Part shown: piece by piece, positions 33,323 to 43,530 of the stretch
Layout: every line of letters starts with the position of its first letter
Numbering within the stretch: position 1 is the first letter of the stretch
Source: Arenibacter algicola
GTDB lineage: Bacteria; Bacteroidota; Bacteroidia; Flavobacteriales; Flavobacteriaceae
Length of the DNA: 64,000 bases
Assembly: GCF_000733925.1 (NCBI RefSeq)
Contig: NZ_JPOO01000003.1
Span: 2,604,001-2,668,000, forward strand
Reading direction: 5' to 3'
The notes under the pieces: model-generated
What the model saw: only the letters and a program-made list of their open reading frames with translations
Database searches by the model: none
What the model was told of the DNA's origin: nothing
Made by a program: the position numbers and the translations under genes

Positions 33323-34630
33323 TTATACCGGCTTGGCGGGACCGGGAATTGCTATTCCGGGTCCCTCAAATTTTAAATCCCAACTGTATTCGTTATTATC
33401 CGGACCTAGGGAGACCATAGAATTAATGGCCTCATCCCAAGTAATAATTTGACCTGAATAGGCGGCATCCCTGCTCATTATGGCCATCAATGTACTATTA
33501 GCAGCCATTTCGCCATCGTTGATAGCATCTCCCTTACGAATAGAACTAAAAAAAGCATCATGTTCCGATTGGTACATATCGTTTCTCTCCCCTTCGTACT
33601 TCCAAGCATTTTTACCCCATATTTCGTGTCGATTTCCCTCATAAAAAGCATTACCTTCTGAACCAGCGACTTCTACAGAATTTCTAGATGACCCTCCAGT
33701 TAATTGCCGTGTAGCCACATTTCCTTTTAAACCGCCTCCGTAATCCAATTCTACAGAAAAATGATCATATATATTGCCATACTTTTCATCGGTACGCCAC
33801 TGCCTTCCACCTACACCAGAAGCGGATAGCGGCATTCTTTCTCCCATAGCCCACGAAATCATATCCGTGCTATGAACGAACATTTCAACAATAAAATCAC
33901 CGCCCAACCAATTGTAATAATACCAGTTGCGCATTTTATACTGCATATCGTTCCAATCCGGTTGTCGGTCTTTATACCACAATTCTCCGCCGTATCTTGT
34001 TGAAGAAATGGATTTAACTTCCCCTATTTCTCCATTTAGAACTTTTCCGAAAAGCGCTTGTTTCTGAAGGTCATATCTAAAGCACAGGCCAGAAACTATA
34101 GATAGATTCTTTTCTTTGGCCTTTTTTGCTGCTTCCAAGACTTTTCGTATACCCGGACCATCCACAGCAACCGGTTTCTCATAGAACACATGCTTACCGG
34201 CGTCTATGGCTGCAGTGAGGTGCGCTGGTCGAAATCCCGGGGGAGTGGCCAAAAGTACCACATCTACACCGGAATCGATTAATTTCTGATAAGCATCAAA
34301 ACCTACAAATTGAAAGTTTTTTTTCACTTCTGCTCTTTGTCCATGAGCTTTTTTTAAAATTTCTAGGGAACTTACCAACCTATCTTCGAAAGCGTCCGCC
34401 ATGGCATGCAAAACGGTGTCGGGATCAGCCCTTAAGGCCTGTACGGCCGCACCGGTACCTCTCCCCCCACAACCTACCAATCCTACTTTCAATACTTTAT
34501 TCTTTGTAAGGAATGGATTTGCAAAGCCAGCGTTTAGGGTCGCCGCACTAAAAAGTGTAGCGGCCCCTGCCTTTTTTATGAACGCTCTTCTGTCTGTGCC
34601 ATCTATTGATACAATATCTTTCATAGCCAT
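33323..34630 (-). CDS. Gfo/Idh/MocA oxidoreductase with Tat signal
   Basis: The 435-residue protein has a twin-arginine-type signal (TDRRAFIKKAGAATLFSAAT), a Rossmann start KVGLVGCGGRGTGAA, the YEKPVAVD loop with the catalytic Lys and a WLGGDFIVEMFVHSTDMISW block. It lies six bases after SusD and would oxidise sugars in the periplasm. It is the first oxidoreductase of the operon. Confidence 0.88.
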   Translation of the reverse strand: MAMKDIVSIDGTDRRAFIKKAGAATLFSAATLNAGFANPFLTKNKVLKVGLVGCGGRGTGAAVQALRADPDTVLHAMADAFEDRLVSSLEILKKAHGQRAEVKKNFQFVGFDAYQKLIDSGVDVVLLATPPGFRPAHLTAAIDAGKHVFYEKPVAVDGPGIRKVLEAAKKAKEKNLSIVSGLCFRYDLQKQALFGKVLNGEIGEVKSISSTRYGGELWYKDRQPDWNDMQYKMRNWYYYNWLGGDFIVEMFVHSTDMISWAMGERMPLSASGVGGRQWRTDEKYGNIYDHFSVELDYGGGLKGNVATRQLTGGSSRNSVEVAGSEGNAFYEGNRHEIWGKNAWKYEGERNDMYQSEHDAFFSSIRKGDAINDGEMAANSTLMAIMSRDAAYSGQIITWDEAINSMVSLGPDNNEYSWDLKFEGPGIAIPGPAKPV

Positions 34631-34635
34631 AATAT

Positions 34636-36207
34636 TTATTTAGTATAACCCGGATTCTGGGTAATTACGTCGTTAATATCCATTTCGCTCTGAGGAATAG
34701 GCCAGCAATAGTCTCTATTTTCATTGAAAGTAGCAACCCTTCCATAGTCCAAAATTACCCATTGTCCTGAATCATCCTTATAATACATTCCTTGCACCAA
34801 CCCGGCCTTTACGTTACCAATCTTCCAACGATTAATATCAAATAAACGCAAACCTTCAAAAGCCAATTCCCGTGCTCGCTCATCCCTAACAATTTCTCTT
34901 AATTCCACTTGCGACTTTCCCTCTGGAATTGCAGGCATATTAACAGTTTGTCTTTGTCTTACTGCATTTATAGCATCATATACCGATTTATCTATTTCGT
35001 CCAACTCTATTTTAGACTCTGCATACATCAATAAAACATCTGCATAACGCATCAAAATCATATTTATGTCACCAAGATTTGAATTAGCAGCAAACGACTC
35101 ATAGTCCACCCACTTCTTTAAATTGTAACCATTAACCGTAGCAAATTCAGTACTATTTGTCTTATCCGGGGTAGTACTACTTGGCCAAGAATTATATATG
35201 CCATTTCCTACAGGCTGTCCCGTATAATACGCAATATAGTTCCATCTTGGGTCTTTGTTCTCAAAAGGATTATCAGGATTCACAGGTCCTATGTACTCAT
35301 ACTTTTCAAAAAGACCGTTCATTGGCTCAACTCCAGAACTTCCCCCCAAAGAAGCTGCAGAATAACCAAATGCATTATAAGTATCTCCACCTACTGCGAA
35401 TTGCCTGTCAAAAATTACCTCTGAGGAATTTTGTCCTATGACTTGGAACAATTCTTGATAATTAGGGTAGAGATCATAAATACCCAAATTCATTACCGCC
35501 ATGGAGGCGTCTCGGGCAACCTGAAAATTATTGTTACGGATCGCCACTCTCGCCAGCAAGGTTAAAGCAGCTCCCTTGGTAACTCTGCCTACGTTATCTC
35601 CCGTATAGCTTAATGGCAATGCATTGGAATCTATAATATCATTCAGTTCATTTGTAATAAAAGTGACAATCTCTTCCCTTGAATTGGTAGGGCGTTGATC
35701 ATTTATATCAATTACTTCAGTGATCAAAGGTACATTACACCATAAACTAGAGAGTTGCGTATAATAATAGGCCCTAAGAAATCTGGCTTCCGCGGTTATT
35801 CTTGCAATTTCAGCTTGATCACCATTTACAACTTTAACAATATTTGCAACAACATCGTTTGCCCTTCTGACACCTATATAATACCGATTCCAAATGCCCG
35901 TAATTGTACTGTTGGAAGGGTCAATTTCACCAAAACGTACATCATTAAATGTAGGAACATTGGAATATTTGTGATATCCAATATCAGTAACACCATCCAA
36001 AGCCATAACCATTTGCGTACCATCCAATTGGGCATACACGGCATTAACAGCTAATTCCGCATCGTTTACTGTAGACCAATATGTAGTTTCCGAAACTGCA
36101 CCCGTTGGTTCTAAATCTAAACCATCATTAAACCCTTCACTACATCCCGTTAACAAGGCAATAACAGCGAGGAATAATAAACTTTTTATATTATTATATC
36201 TTTTCAT
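34636..36207 (-). CDS. SusD/RagB family outer-membrane lipoprotein
   Basis: The 523-residue protein has a lipobox (LLTGC, Cys22), an N-terminal TPR-like helical region with ARFLRAYYYTQLSSLWCNVPL and a C-terminal end RELAFEGLRLFDINRW with the final ITQNPGYTK typical of SusD. It binds the glycan on the cell surface and closes the SusC channel. It follows the SusC gene by nine bases. Confidence 0.95.
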   Translation of the reverse strand: MKRYNNIKSLLFLAVIALLTGCSEGFNDGLDLEPTGAVSETTYWSTVNDAELAVNAVYAQLDGTQMVMALDGVTDIGYHKYSNVPTFNDVRFGEIDPSNSTITGIWNRYYIGVRRANDVVANIVKVVNGDQAEIARITAEARFLRAYYYTQLSSLWCNVPLITEVIDINDQRPTNSREEIVTFITNELNDIIDSNALPLSYTGDNVGRVTKGAALTLLARVAIRNNNFQVARDASMAVMNLGIYDLYPNYQELFQVIGQNSSEVIFDRQFAVGGDTYNAFGYSAASLGGSSGVEPMNGLFEKYEYIGPVNPDNPFENKDPRWNYIAYYTGQPVGNGIYNSWPSSTTPDKTNSTEFATVNGYNLKKWVDYESFAANSNLGDINMILMRYADVLLMYAESKIELDEIDKSVYDAINAVRQRQTVNMPAIPEGKSQVELREIVRDERARELAFEGLRLFDINRWKIGNVKAGLVQGMYYKDDSGQWVILDYGRVATFNENRDYCWPIPQSEMDINDVITQNPGYTK

Positions 36208-36216
36208 AATTTTTTT

Positions 36217-39200
36217 TTAAAATACTATGTTTAAACCTAAGCTCATGGTCTTTGTTTGTGGAAAGAACTGACTTCTACCTCTAGGGGTTTCAGGATCAAA
36301 AAGATTTTGGGCGGAAAATGTGACCATATTTTCTCCAGTTACATAAATTCTAAAGTTCGAAAAAATATTCTGGTCAATCGTATATCCCAATTGAAAGTTT
36401 TTTAGTCTTGCATATTTAGTATCTATCAACCAGAAATTCGATTTTACAATATCCCAATTGTTACCAGCTCTCGCTATCGGCCATGTTCCATTAGGATTTG
36501 TAACTGCGTCATAAGCGTTATCTGCCATTTCCTTAGGTATAAAGTTCTGATAAGCAGGCCCTTCCACTAAAGCACCATCCAACGTATGATATTGCTTTAG
36601 CACACCTTGCCAAAACATAGAAAAGTCAAAGCCTTTGTAGGAACCATTAAACCTAAAACCAAATTCATACCTAGGATCTTCATTTCCAATAATAATCTGA
36701 TCTCCTCCGGGAGCAAGTGATTGTGATATAACCCCGTCGTTATTCACATCTTTGTAAATGATATTGCCAATTCCTGCAAGGGAACTTAAACGAGCGGGAT
36801 ACTGATCTAAATCGGCTTGGGTACGGTAAAGACCTGGTGAATCCAACCCTCTTAACGTATTAATAGAGTAACCCTCTTGCCATACCGTAAAACCATCAGG
36901 GAAATAAGGCCCTGCTCCATTCAAATCTTCAATCTTATTGATTACATCGGTAAAGTTAACACCAACTGAGTAATTGAAGCCATTGTCTGGTTTATAGGCA
37001 CCCTGGTAATTTAAACTAATCTCGTAACCGTTATTTGAGACTGCCGCTGCATTTTGAACAGGAGCTCCTACCCCAATTGTACTGGAAATAGGCAATTGCA
37101 ATAAAATATCATCTGTATATTTCCAAAAATACTCAGCCACAAATTCCAATCTGTTCTGCATAAAAGAAACATCAAGTCCAATATTTGTAACTGTTGCCGT
37201 TTCCCAAGTAATATTTGGATTTCCGGCCTGGGTTACAGCTGACCCGGAAACAGGGGTGCCACCAAATTGATAACCCTGATTCAGGTTGTATGTGTTTCTA
37301 AATTTATTGAGGCCAATATTCTGATTTCCCAATTGTCCCCAAGACCCTCTTAATTTGAGATTGCTGAGGACCGCACCATCTGACAAGTTTTCCATAAAAG
37401 ACTCATTGGTTATATCCCAACCTGCCGAAACCGAAGGGAAGAAACCGTATCTATTACCATCTCCAAACCTTGATGAACCGTCAATTCTCAAATTAGCTTG
37501 CAACAAATAACGATCGCCAAAGGAATAGTTTACTCTGCCAAAAAAGGAACGAAGACGCCATTCTTCACGATATCCACTTATCTGTTGATTATCGGCTCCT
37601 CCGGCATTCAAATCTCTAAGATCATTGTTGAAGAAACCTTCCCTTTTTGCCGACACATATTTTAAGTTATTGTATATTTCCTCGTATCCAATAAGAGAAC
37701 TAAGATCATGGGCACCAAATGTTTTTTCATAATCCAAGAATAACCGCTGGCTCAATTCACTTTCCTTAACATTAGCTTCGGTCAAACTATTGGTAGCAAA
37801 CCAGCCTGATACCGTAGTGGGCTCCCCAGTAACGTAATTTTTCATTCCAGCTAGGCTATTCATAAAGGTCGATGTTCCTTGGTTATTATTTTTGAAGGTT
37901 ACATTTCCCTTAAGGGTAAGGTCATCTGTGATCGTGTAATCAAATCCACCCTGTGCCACCACATCGTTCGAAATCCTTTTTGTTTCGCCCTCACTGGCCA
38001 TTGCAGCGGCATTCCACTGTCCTGAAATTAGATCATAGGTACCATCAGGATACTCCATCACCACATTCCTGTTCATATGAAGTAGCGCCTGAACAATCTG
38101 TTGTCCTGCTATTCCGGAAGAGTTGATTGCATGTCCTGGCCCAGAAAAATCTCCGTTCCGGTACATAAGTCCAACCTTAAAGGTCAGTCTATCATTTGCA
38201 TACAAATCCGCATTGATAAGCATACTAGTCCTTTTATTGTTGAAGTTTTTGATGACACCATCGGTATCGCTATAATTTAGTGAAGCAAAGATTTTTCCAA
38301 TATCACCTCCACTAGAAATTGAAAAACCTTGTTGGTTCATTAGAGCACCGTTTCTGAAAATTCCTTCTTCCCATTTGGCAAATGGGTATTGTAAAGGATT
38401 GGTACCAGCAAGTACATTCGAAATATACTCCTCGGAATAAGTGGGATTTGCCCCTGCATTTATCTGTGCAGTGTTTTCCAACCTCATCCATGACTCATCA
38501 TCGGCTTTTTCTGGAAAAAAACTTGGCTGCTGAAAACCAAATAAAGTGTTATAGGACAACGTTACCCCAGTTGAAGCTCCGCGTTTTGTAGTCACAAGAA
38601 TAACTCCGTTTGCCGCTCTGGATCCGTAAATAGCAGCAGAAGCTGCATCTTTCAAAACTGAAATCGATTCTATATTTTGGGGTTCGACAGTACCAAGGGC
38701 CTGCTCAATACCATCTACCAAAACTAGGGGATTGGAATTGTTAAGTGTACCAACCCCACGAATCCTTATTTTTACATCTTCCACGCCAGGTGCACCTCCC
38801 GAATTAAAGACAGTTAAACCTGGCACTTGTCCTTGTAAGGCATTCGCTGTATTCGTTACAGGGCGTTGGGCAAGTTGATCCGTTGGTATAGTACTGATTG
38901 CCCCAGTAATCTTTTTCCTACTTTGGGTTCCATAACCCACTAAGATTACCTCATCCAATCCGGCAGCACTCTCCTCCAATGATATATTGATACTAGATTG
39001 GCCATTAAGACCTATTTCTTTAGTAGCAAAACCAAGGTACGAAATCACCAAAATGGCATTATCATCATTTATGGAAATAGAAAAATTCCCGTCAAAATCA
39101 GCCTGTGTACCATTAGTTGTACCTTTTTCAAGAATGTTTGCACCCGAAAGTGGTGCCCCGTTACTGTCTACAACAGTCCCACTTATAAATTTTTGTGGTT

Positions 39201-39615
39201 TCTCAATCTTATCAATTTTAGGAATTAGAGCGGACTTAATCTGCATGCCCGAATCCATTTTTTTTAAGATAATCTGTCTATCTATTATTTTATAGGAAAT
39301 GTTTTTACCACGAAACAAATCAGTCAAAATCTTATCGATTTGTTGTTTGTTGACATGTAGGGAAACGAACGTTCCAGAATAGATAACATCTTGGTTGCCC
39401 AAAAACTTAAATTCACTTTTGGCCTCAATCTCTTCTAGTACCGCCATCAATTCTACCGAATCTAAGTCCAGCGAAATCCTTGCATTTTGGGAATAGCTAT
39501 TGGCCTGAATCTTAAAAAGGGCGATAATTAAAAAAAGAGTGGTCAATTTCATTTTTAAACTGATATTGGGAAATAATGGATATATTTTGCCCAAACGAAT
39601 AATATTTTTATTCAT
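36217..39615 (-). CDS. SusC/RagA family TonB-dependent transporter with STN domain
   Basis: The 1132-residue protein has a signal peptide, an STN signalling domain (about 48-118), a carboxypeptidase-D-like domain (about 143-215, ISGTVVDSNGAPLSGANI), a TonB plug (VGYGTQSRKKITGAI...) and a long beta-barrel ending MSLGLNIVF. The STN domain lets it signal to the FecR anti-sigma factor encoded 127 bases upstream. It imports the glycan fragment across the outer membrane. Confidence 0.95.
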   Translation of the reverse strand: MNKNIIRLGKIYPLFPNISLKMKLTTLFLIIALFKIQANSYSQNARISLDLDSVELMAVLEEIEAKSEFKFLGNQDVIYSGTFVSLHVNKQQIDKILTDLFRGKNISYKIIDRQIILKKMDSGMQIKSALIPKIDKIEKPQKFISGTVVDSNGAPLSGANILEKGTTNGTQADFDGNFSISINDDNAILVISYLGFATKEIGLNGQSSINISLEESAAGLDEVILVGYGTQSRKKITGAISTIPTDQLAQRPVTNTANALQGQVPGLTVFNSGGAPGVEDVKIRIRGVGTLNNSNPLVLVDGIEQALGTVEPQNIESISVLKDAASAAIYGSRAANGVILVTTKRGASTGVTLSYNTLFGFQQPSFFPEKADDESWMRLENTAQINAGANPTYSEEYISNVLAGTNPLQYPFAKWEEGIFRNGALMNQQGFSISSGGDIGKIFASLNYSDTDGVIKNFNNKRTSMLINADLYANDRLTFKVGLMYRNGDFSGPGHAINSSGIAGQQIVQALLHMNRNVVMEYPDGTYDLISGQWNAAAMASEGETKRISNDVVAQGGFDYTITDDLTLKGNVTFKNNNQGTSTFMNSLAGMKNYVTGEPTTVSGWFATNSLTEANVKESELSQRLFLDYEKTFGAHDLSSLIGYEEIYNNLKYVSAKREGFFNNDLRDLNAGGADNQQISGYREEWRLRSFFGRVNYSFGDRYLLQANLRIDGSSRFGDGNRYGFFPSVSAGWDITNESFMENLSDGAVLSNLKLRGSWGQLGNQNIGLNKFRNTYNLNQGYQFGGTPVSGSAVTQAGNPNITWETATVTNIGLDVSFMQNRLEFVAEYFWKYTDDILLQLPISSTIGVGAPVQNAAAVSNNGYEISLNYQGAYKPDNGFNYSVGVNFTDVINKIEDLNGAGPYFPDGFTVWQEGYSINTLRGLDSPGLYRTQADLDQYPARLSSLAGIGNIIYKDVNNDGVISQSLAPGGDQIIIGNEDPRYEFGFRFNGSYKGFDFSMFWQGVLKQYHTLDGALVEGPAYQNFIPKEMADNAYDAVTNPNGTWPIARAGNNWDIVKSNFWLIDTKYARLKNFQLGYTIDQNIFSNFRIYVTGENMVTFSAQNLFDPETPRGRSQFFPQTKTMSLGLNIVF

Positions 39616-39742
39616 ACTTTTGTATAGGTTATGTGGTTATTAAATTAATCACCTTTTACTATCGGGATATGTTAGAGCATATTCCGATTTTTTTTGTTTT
39701 AAGGTGTGCTAAAAATGAATTTCAATCATAGGCATTAAGTTT

Positions 39743-40900
39743 TTATGGTTTATTAATTATAATTTCATCCCCTACCCTTGTGAATGTAAAGGGAATACTA
39801 CTCTGAAAATAAGTCATTACCTGTTCGATTGTTTCCGTATCGAACTTTGCAAAAAATCGTTGACTATCTAGAAAATTGTAATTATTTGTAATCGATACAT
39901 TATAATGTCTTTCCAATACTTTTAAAATTTCAGGGAATGGCCTTACCTTAAAAATGATTTGTCCATTTATCCAAGACGTATATTCATTAACGTCGATTAT
40001 GGCAATTTCCATGCTATTTTTAGATTTATTCCATGTGGCAATATGTCCCGGAGACAGTAAGAATTTATTGTTATCTGCACCTAATTCACCTACCTTATAC
40101 ACTTCGACAGATCCTTCAACCAACACTGCACTAGCAGCTTCATCGTCTTGATATGCACTTATATTAAACTTGGTTCCCAACACGCGAATATCAATTTCAT
40201 CAGTATTAACTATAAATGGAGCCGTTTTGCTTTTGGTCACTTCAAAGAAGGCCTCACCCTTCAAAAAAACCTTTCTATCACCATCTTTTAAGAATTTAAC
40301 AGGATACTTAAAACTTGTACCTGAATTGACGTGGACTACTGTGCTGTCTGATAAAACCAACTTTATTTTCTTTCCATAGGGAACAACCAATTCATTATAA
40401 GTAAGAGTTTGATTTAATGGATTCTCCGAGTCTCTTTCCTTCACATTCTTATAATCTAATTCGCCTCCATTTTGTTTACCTATGACCTTGCCGGCACTAT
40501 TAACAATTTCTAGACTACCATCCTCCTTGATCACTTGAATTTTGCCATTCTCTTGTTTTAAAGTAATAGAGTTCTCATCAATATAGGTTTCATCCGAATT
40601 TCCAATAGTTAAATACATAATATAACCTAGGCCCAACATACCTATGAGAACGGCTGCCCTTTGAAACCATACAGAATTTGAACGTCTTTTGTTTATACTA
40701 TGGCCTTCTAGTTTATTCAAAAGTAAAGAATACTCCTTTTTCAAATCTACCTCTTGCAAACCCAAGTTGATATAATAGTGCCTTTCTAAAATAGCTTTAA
40801 ATTTGGTTTGGTTTTTTTCTTTTTCCAACCAAATCCTTAATTTCTCTCTTTCGACACCATCAATGGAATCGTTTAAATATTTGTCTATTAATTTTATCAA
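39743..40900 (-). CDS. FecR family anti-sigma factor
   Basis: The 385-residue protein has a cytoplasmic N-terminus, one membrane helix (about 83-104, RAAVLIGMLGLGYIMYLTIG), a FecR domain with VPYGKKIKLVLSDSTVVHVNSGTS (in parts) and the C-terminal DUF4974 domain ending FTRVGDEIIINKP. It would hold the divergent ECF sigma factor inactive until SusC signals ligand uptake. Confidence 0.93.
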   Translation of the reverse strand: MIKLIDKYLNDSIDGVEREKLRIWLEKEKNQTKFKAILERHYYINLGLQEVDLKKEYSLLLNKLEGHSINKRRSNSVWFQRAAVLIGMLGLGYIMYLTIGNSDETYIDENSITLKQENGKIQVIKEDGSLEIVNSAGKVIGKQNGGELDYKNVKERDSENPLNQTLTYNELVVPYGKKIKLVLSDSTVVHVNSGTSFKYPVKFLKDGDRKVFLKGEAFFEVTKSKTAPFIVNTDEIDIRVLGTKFNISAYQDDEAASAVLVEGSVEVYKVGELGADNNKFLLSPGHIATWNKSKNSMEIAIIDVNEYTSWINGQIIFKVRPFPEILKVLERHYNVSITNNYNFLDSQRFFAKFDTETIEQVMTYFQSSIPFTFTRVGDEIIINKP

Positions 40901-41065
40901 TTTACTTTTCTGTTAATTATTTGACACATTAAATTGCGTATTCATATCTAGAACGAATAGAAAACAAATAACCCTTAAAAAAATTGAAAATATTGTTCAT
41001 ATTTGTAAAAAACTAGGTAAATTTATAAACCAAACCTTATATTCAAAGGAGACATTTCATCAAAT

Positions 41066-41614
41066 ATGCTGCACAAAAAAGATGTCTTTAAAATAGTATT
41101 TGAGAAACTTTACGGACCATTGCTAGCGTATACCAAAACACTTACCAACAATCAGGAACAAGCCAAGGACATTGTCCAAAATTGTTTTATTACTTTATGG
41201 CAAAAACGTCCCGATTTATTGGAAAGTCCCACATTGAAGAGCTTTTTATTCACCTCCGCATATAATTCCTTCATAGATCTATACCGAAAAAATCAACGAA
41301 AAAATAAAATCTTGGATGATCTGAAATATAGCATGGCCAAGGAAAGTATAATTGAAGAAGACACTAACGTTGATTTAAAGATTAAAAAATTATTACGAAT
41401 TATTAGCGAATTGCCGCCCAAGTGCAAGGAAATATTAATACTTAATAAAAGGGATGGTTTAAAATATAAGGAGATTGCTTTGATACTTAATGTGTCCGAA
41501 AAAACCGTGGAAAGTCAGATGCGTATTGCATTTAAAAAGATTAGGGAAGAATTTAAAAATGATAAGCAATTTTTTATAGTAATTATAAATGGGGTTTCTA
41601 AGTATTTAGGTTAA
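41066..41614 (+). CDS. ECF RNA polymerase sigma-70 factor
   Basis: The 182-residue protein has region 2 (YGPLLAYTKTLTNNQEQAKDIVQNCFITLW) and region 4 (LPPKCKEILILNKRDGLKYKEIALILNVSEKTVESQM). It is divergent from FecR with 165 bases between them, the standard sigma/FecR/SusC layout. It should drive transcription of the SusC-led operon. The promoter of the pair lies in 40901-41065. Confidence 0.93.
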   Translation: MLHKKDVFKIVFEKLYGPLLAYTKTLTNNQEQAKDIVQNCFITLWQKRPDLLESPTLKSFLFTSAYNSFIDLYRKNQRKNKILDDLKYSMAKESIIEEDTNVDLKIKKLLRIISELPPKCKEILILNKRDGLKYKEIALILNVSEKTVESQMRIAFKKIREEFKNDKQFFIVIINGVSKYLG

Positions 41615-41919
41615 CTACCACTACTTTATTTTCCAATGTGCTAAACACTAATTGCGCTTTTGAAATGAGATTGTTAGGTCCTGAAAACTTAAAGTTTTTC
41701 GACCTTATTAATGAAAACTGCTTGTAGATTGCATTGAAATTATAACTAACAATAGTGAACACAAAACTGAACACGTTTTGGAACACCTTTTTATAAATTA
41801 GCAATTGGGAGGTCCCGTATTTAGGGAGTTGTGAAAAACAAGCGGAAATTCACAAATCGTCAACCAAAAAATAGCACTTTGCAAAGACACATGATACTGG
41901 CCTACACTTTACTGGTTTG

Positions 41920-42655
41920 AATCCCCTAGAAAATTGTCGATTATCAGAAGAAATATGGTTTCCCAAATAAAAACTACGATAACTACACAGATTTTGATGA
42001 AATTAAAGAAAATAAGGACAATGATGCAGTATACATCATAATCCCTAATGTGCTCCATAAAGATTTCACTATTAGGGTTTCTAAGGCCGGAAAGCATGTG
42101 ATATGCAAAAACCATTGGCCATCAACGCCAAAGAAAACTTAGAAATGGTAGATGCTTGCAAAATGGCCTAAGCAAAATTGTTGATAGGATATTTAGGATG
42201 AACTTTGAGCCCAAAACTTTAGAGGTGATACGTATATACAAAGCGGAAGAATTCGGAAAAATCATTTCTTTCAAGACCTATCAAGCTTTCGGATTGGTGA
42301 TCCAAGACATGTCGGTTAAATTAGAAATTGGCCGAAGAAGGTTCTATGATGGACATTGGAATTTACTTCATTAACGGTGCGAGATATATGGTGTACGTGG
42401 AGCCCATATGGGTTACGGCTCAGGAAACAAAGACCGATCCAATAAAATTCAAGGAAGTTGTTGACTAGACCATAAAGTACCCAAGGGGCTTCCATCAAAA
42501 CGTGCAAATGGATGAAATAGCCCGTAAATATTGGAGAACAACTTGCCAAATGTGCCACTTGACCATGAAGAAGGGGTTAAGGGCATGAAGAAAGTGGACG
42601 ACATATCTAAAGTGGCAAAAATGGGAGAAAATATTATTTTTATAAAACATGAATA
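41920..42655 (+). pseudogene. Decayed Gfo/Idh/MocA oxidoreductase
   Basis: Successive frames encode family motifs in the right order: DNDAVYIIIPNVLHKDFTIRVSKAGKHVIC, then after a frameshift KPLAINAKENLEMVDACKMA, then MNFEPKTLEVIRIYKAEEFGKIISFKTYQAFG, then MMDIGIYFINGARYMVYVEP, then LDHEEGVKGMKKVDD (each split for length). At least three frameshifts or stops separate them. It was a fourth oxidoreductase of the locus and is now dead. The 300 bases before it (41615-41919) show no other gene. Confidence 0.75.
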
Positions 42656-42744
42656 GCACCGAATTAATTTCACTATTTTGGCATCTATTTAAGTATAAAA
42701 TGCCGTTCCTACCGAGGGAGCAGAAATCAGTAAACAACTACTAA

Positions 42745-43506
42745 ATGAAAAGAAGAAAATTCATGTATGCCGCTATGGCGGCAGGCGCCTTACCCATGAC
42801 CACGATGGCCAATCCCACCGTTTTAGCAATGGAAAATGAAAAGGAACTATATGAAATCAGGACTTATGAGGCTAAGTTCGGGGGTAATAAACAATTGCTC
42901 AAGGATTATTTAAATCAAGTACTCGGTCCATCCTTGAAAAGACTGGGGGCGAATAACTTTATGATTTTGGGCGAATTGGGTAATTCGGACCCAACCAAAC
43001 TTTGGGTAATTATTGGATATCCCAACGGTAATGCCTTTCTAAAAGCCCAAAACTTGCAAAATGATGCAGGATACAAGGCAACCGCAGCCGAATATAATGC
43101 TTTGACCCAAGATCAAACCCTTTACAACCGATTTAACTCGTCCTTGTTATTGGCTTTCGACGGAATGCCTAAAATGGTGGATCCGATTAATGGGGCGCCC
43201 CTATTCGAGTTAAGAACTTATGAGGGATACAGTGAAGATGCAGTACGGCGTAAGATAAAGATGTTTAATGAGGGGGAAATTGACATATTTTTGGAGACAG
43301 GTCTCCATCCGGTATTTTTCGGAGAAATGATTATAGGTCCTTACAGGCCTTGTTTAACCTATATGATTAATTTCAAGGATATGGAAGAACACGACGCCAA
43401 CTGGAAGAAGTTTGGTTTACATCCGGATTGGAAAGCTATGAGCGGTATGGATGAATACTCCAATACGGTATCCAATATCAGAAAAGTGTTTTTGAAGCCT
43501 TTATAG
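42745..43506 (+). CDS. NIPSNAP family protein with Tat-like signal
   Basis: The 253-residue protein has an N-terminal export signal (MKRRKFMYAAMAAGALPMTTMA) and two ferredoxin-like NIPSNAP repeats beginning YEIRTYEAKFGGN and FELRTYEGYSEDA. The molecular role of bacterial NIPSNAP proteins is unknown. It is 24 bases upstream of the sugar dehydrogenase gene and probably co-transcribed. Confidence 0.85.
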   Translation: MKRRKFMYAAMAAGALPMTTMANPTVLAMENEKELYEIRTYEAKFGGNKQLLKDYLNQVLGPSLKRLGANNFMILGELGNSDPTKLWVIIGYPNGNAFLKAQNLQNDAGYKATAAEYNALTQDQTLYNRFNSSLLLAFDGMPKMVDPINGAPLFELRTYEGYSEDAVRRKIKMFNEGEIDIFLETGLHPVFFGEMIIGPYRPCLTYMINFKDMEEHDANWKKFGLHPDWKAMSGMDEYSNTVSNIRKVFLKPL

Positions 43507-43530
43507 TACAGCAAATTTAAACCTAAAATA

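Noticed and set aside
42156..42374. A small intact gene of 72 codons
   Set aside because: Its sequence is the middle piece of the decayed Gfo/Idh/MocA oxidoreductase and has no start signal of its own.
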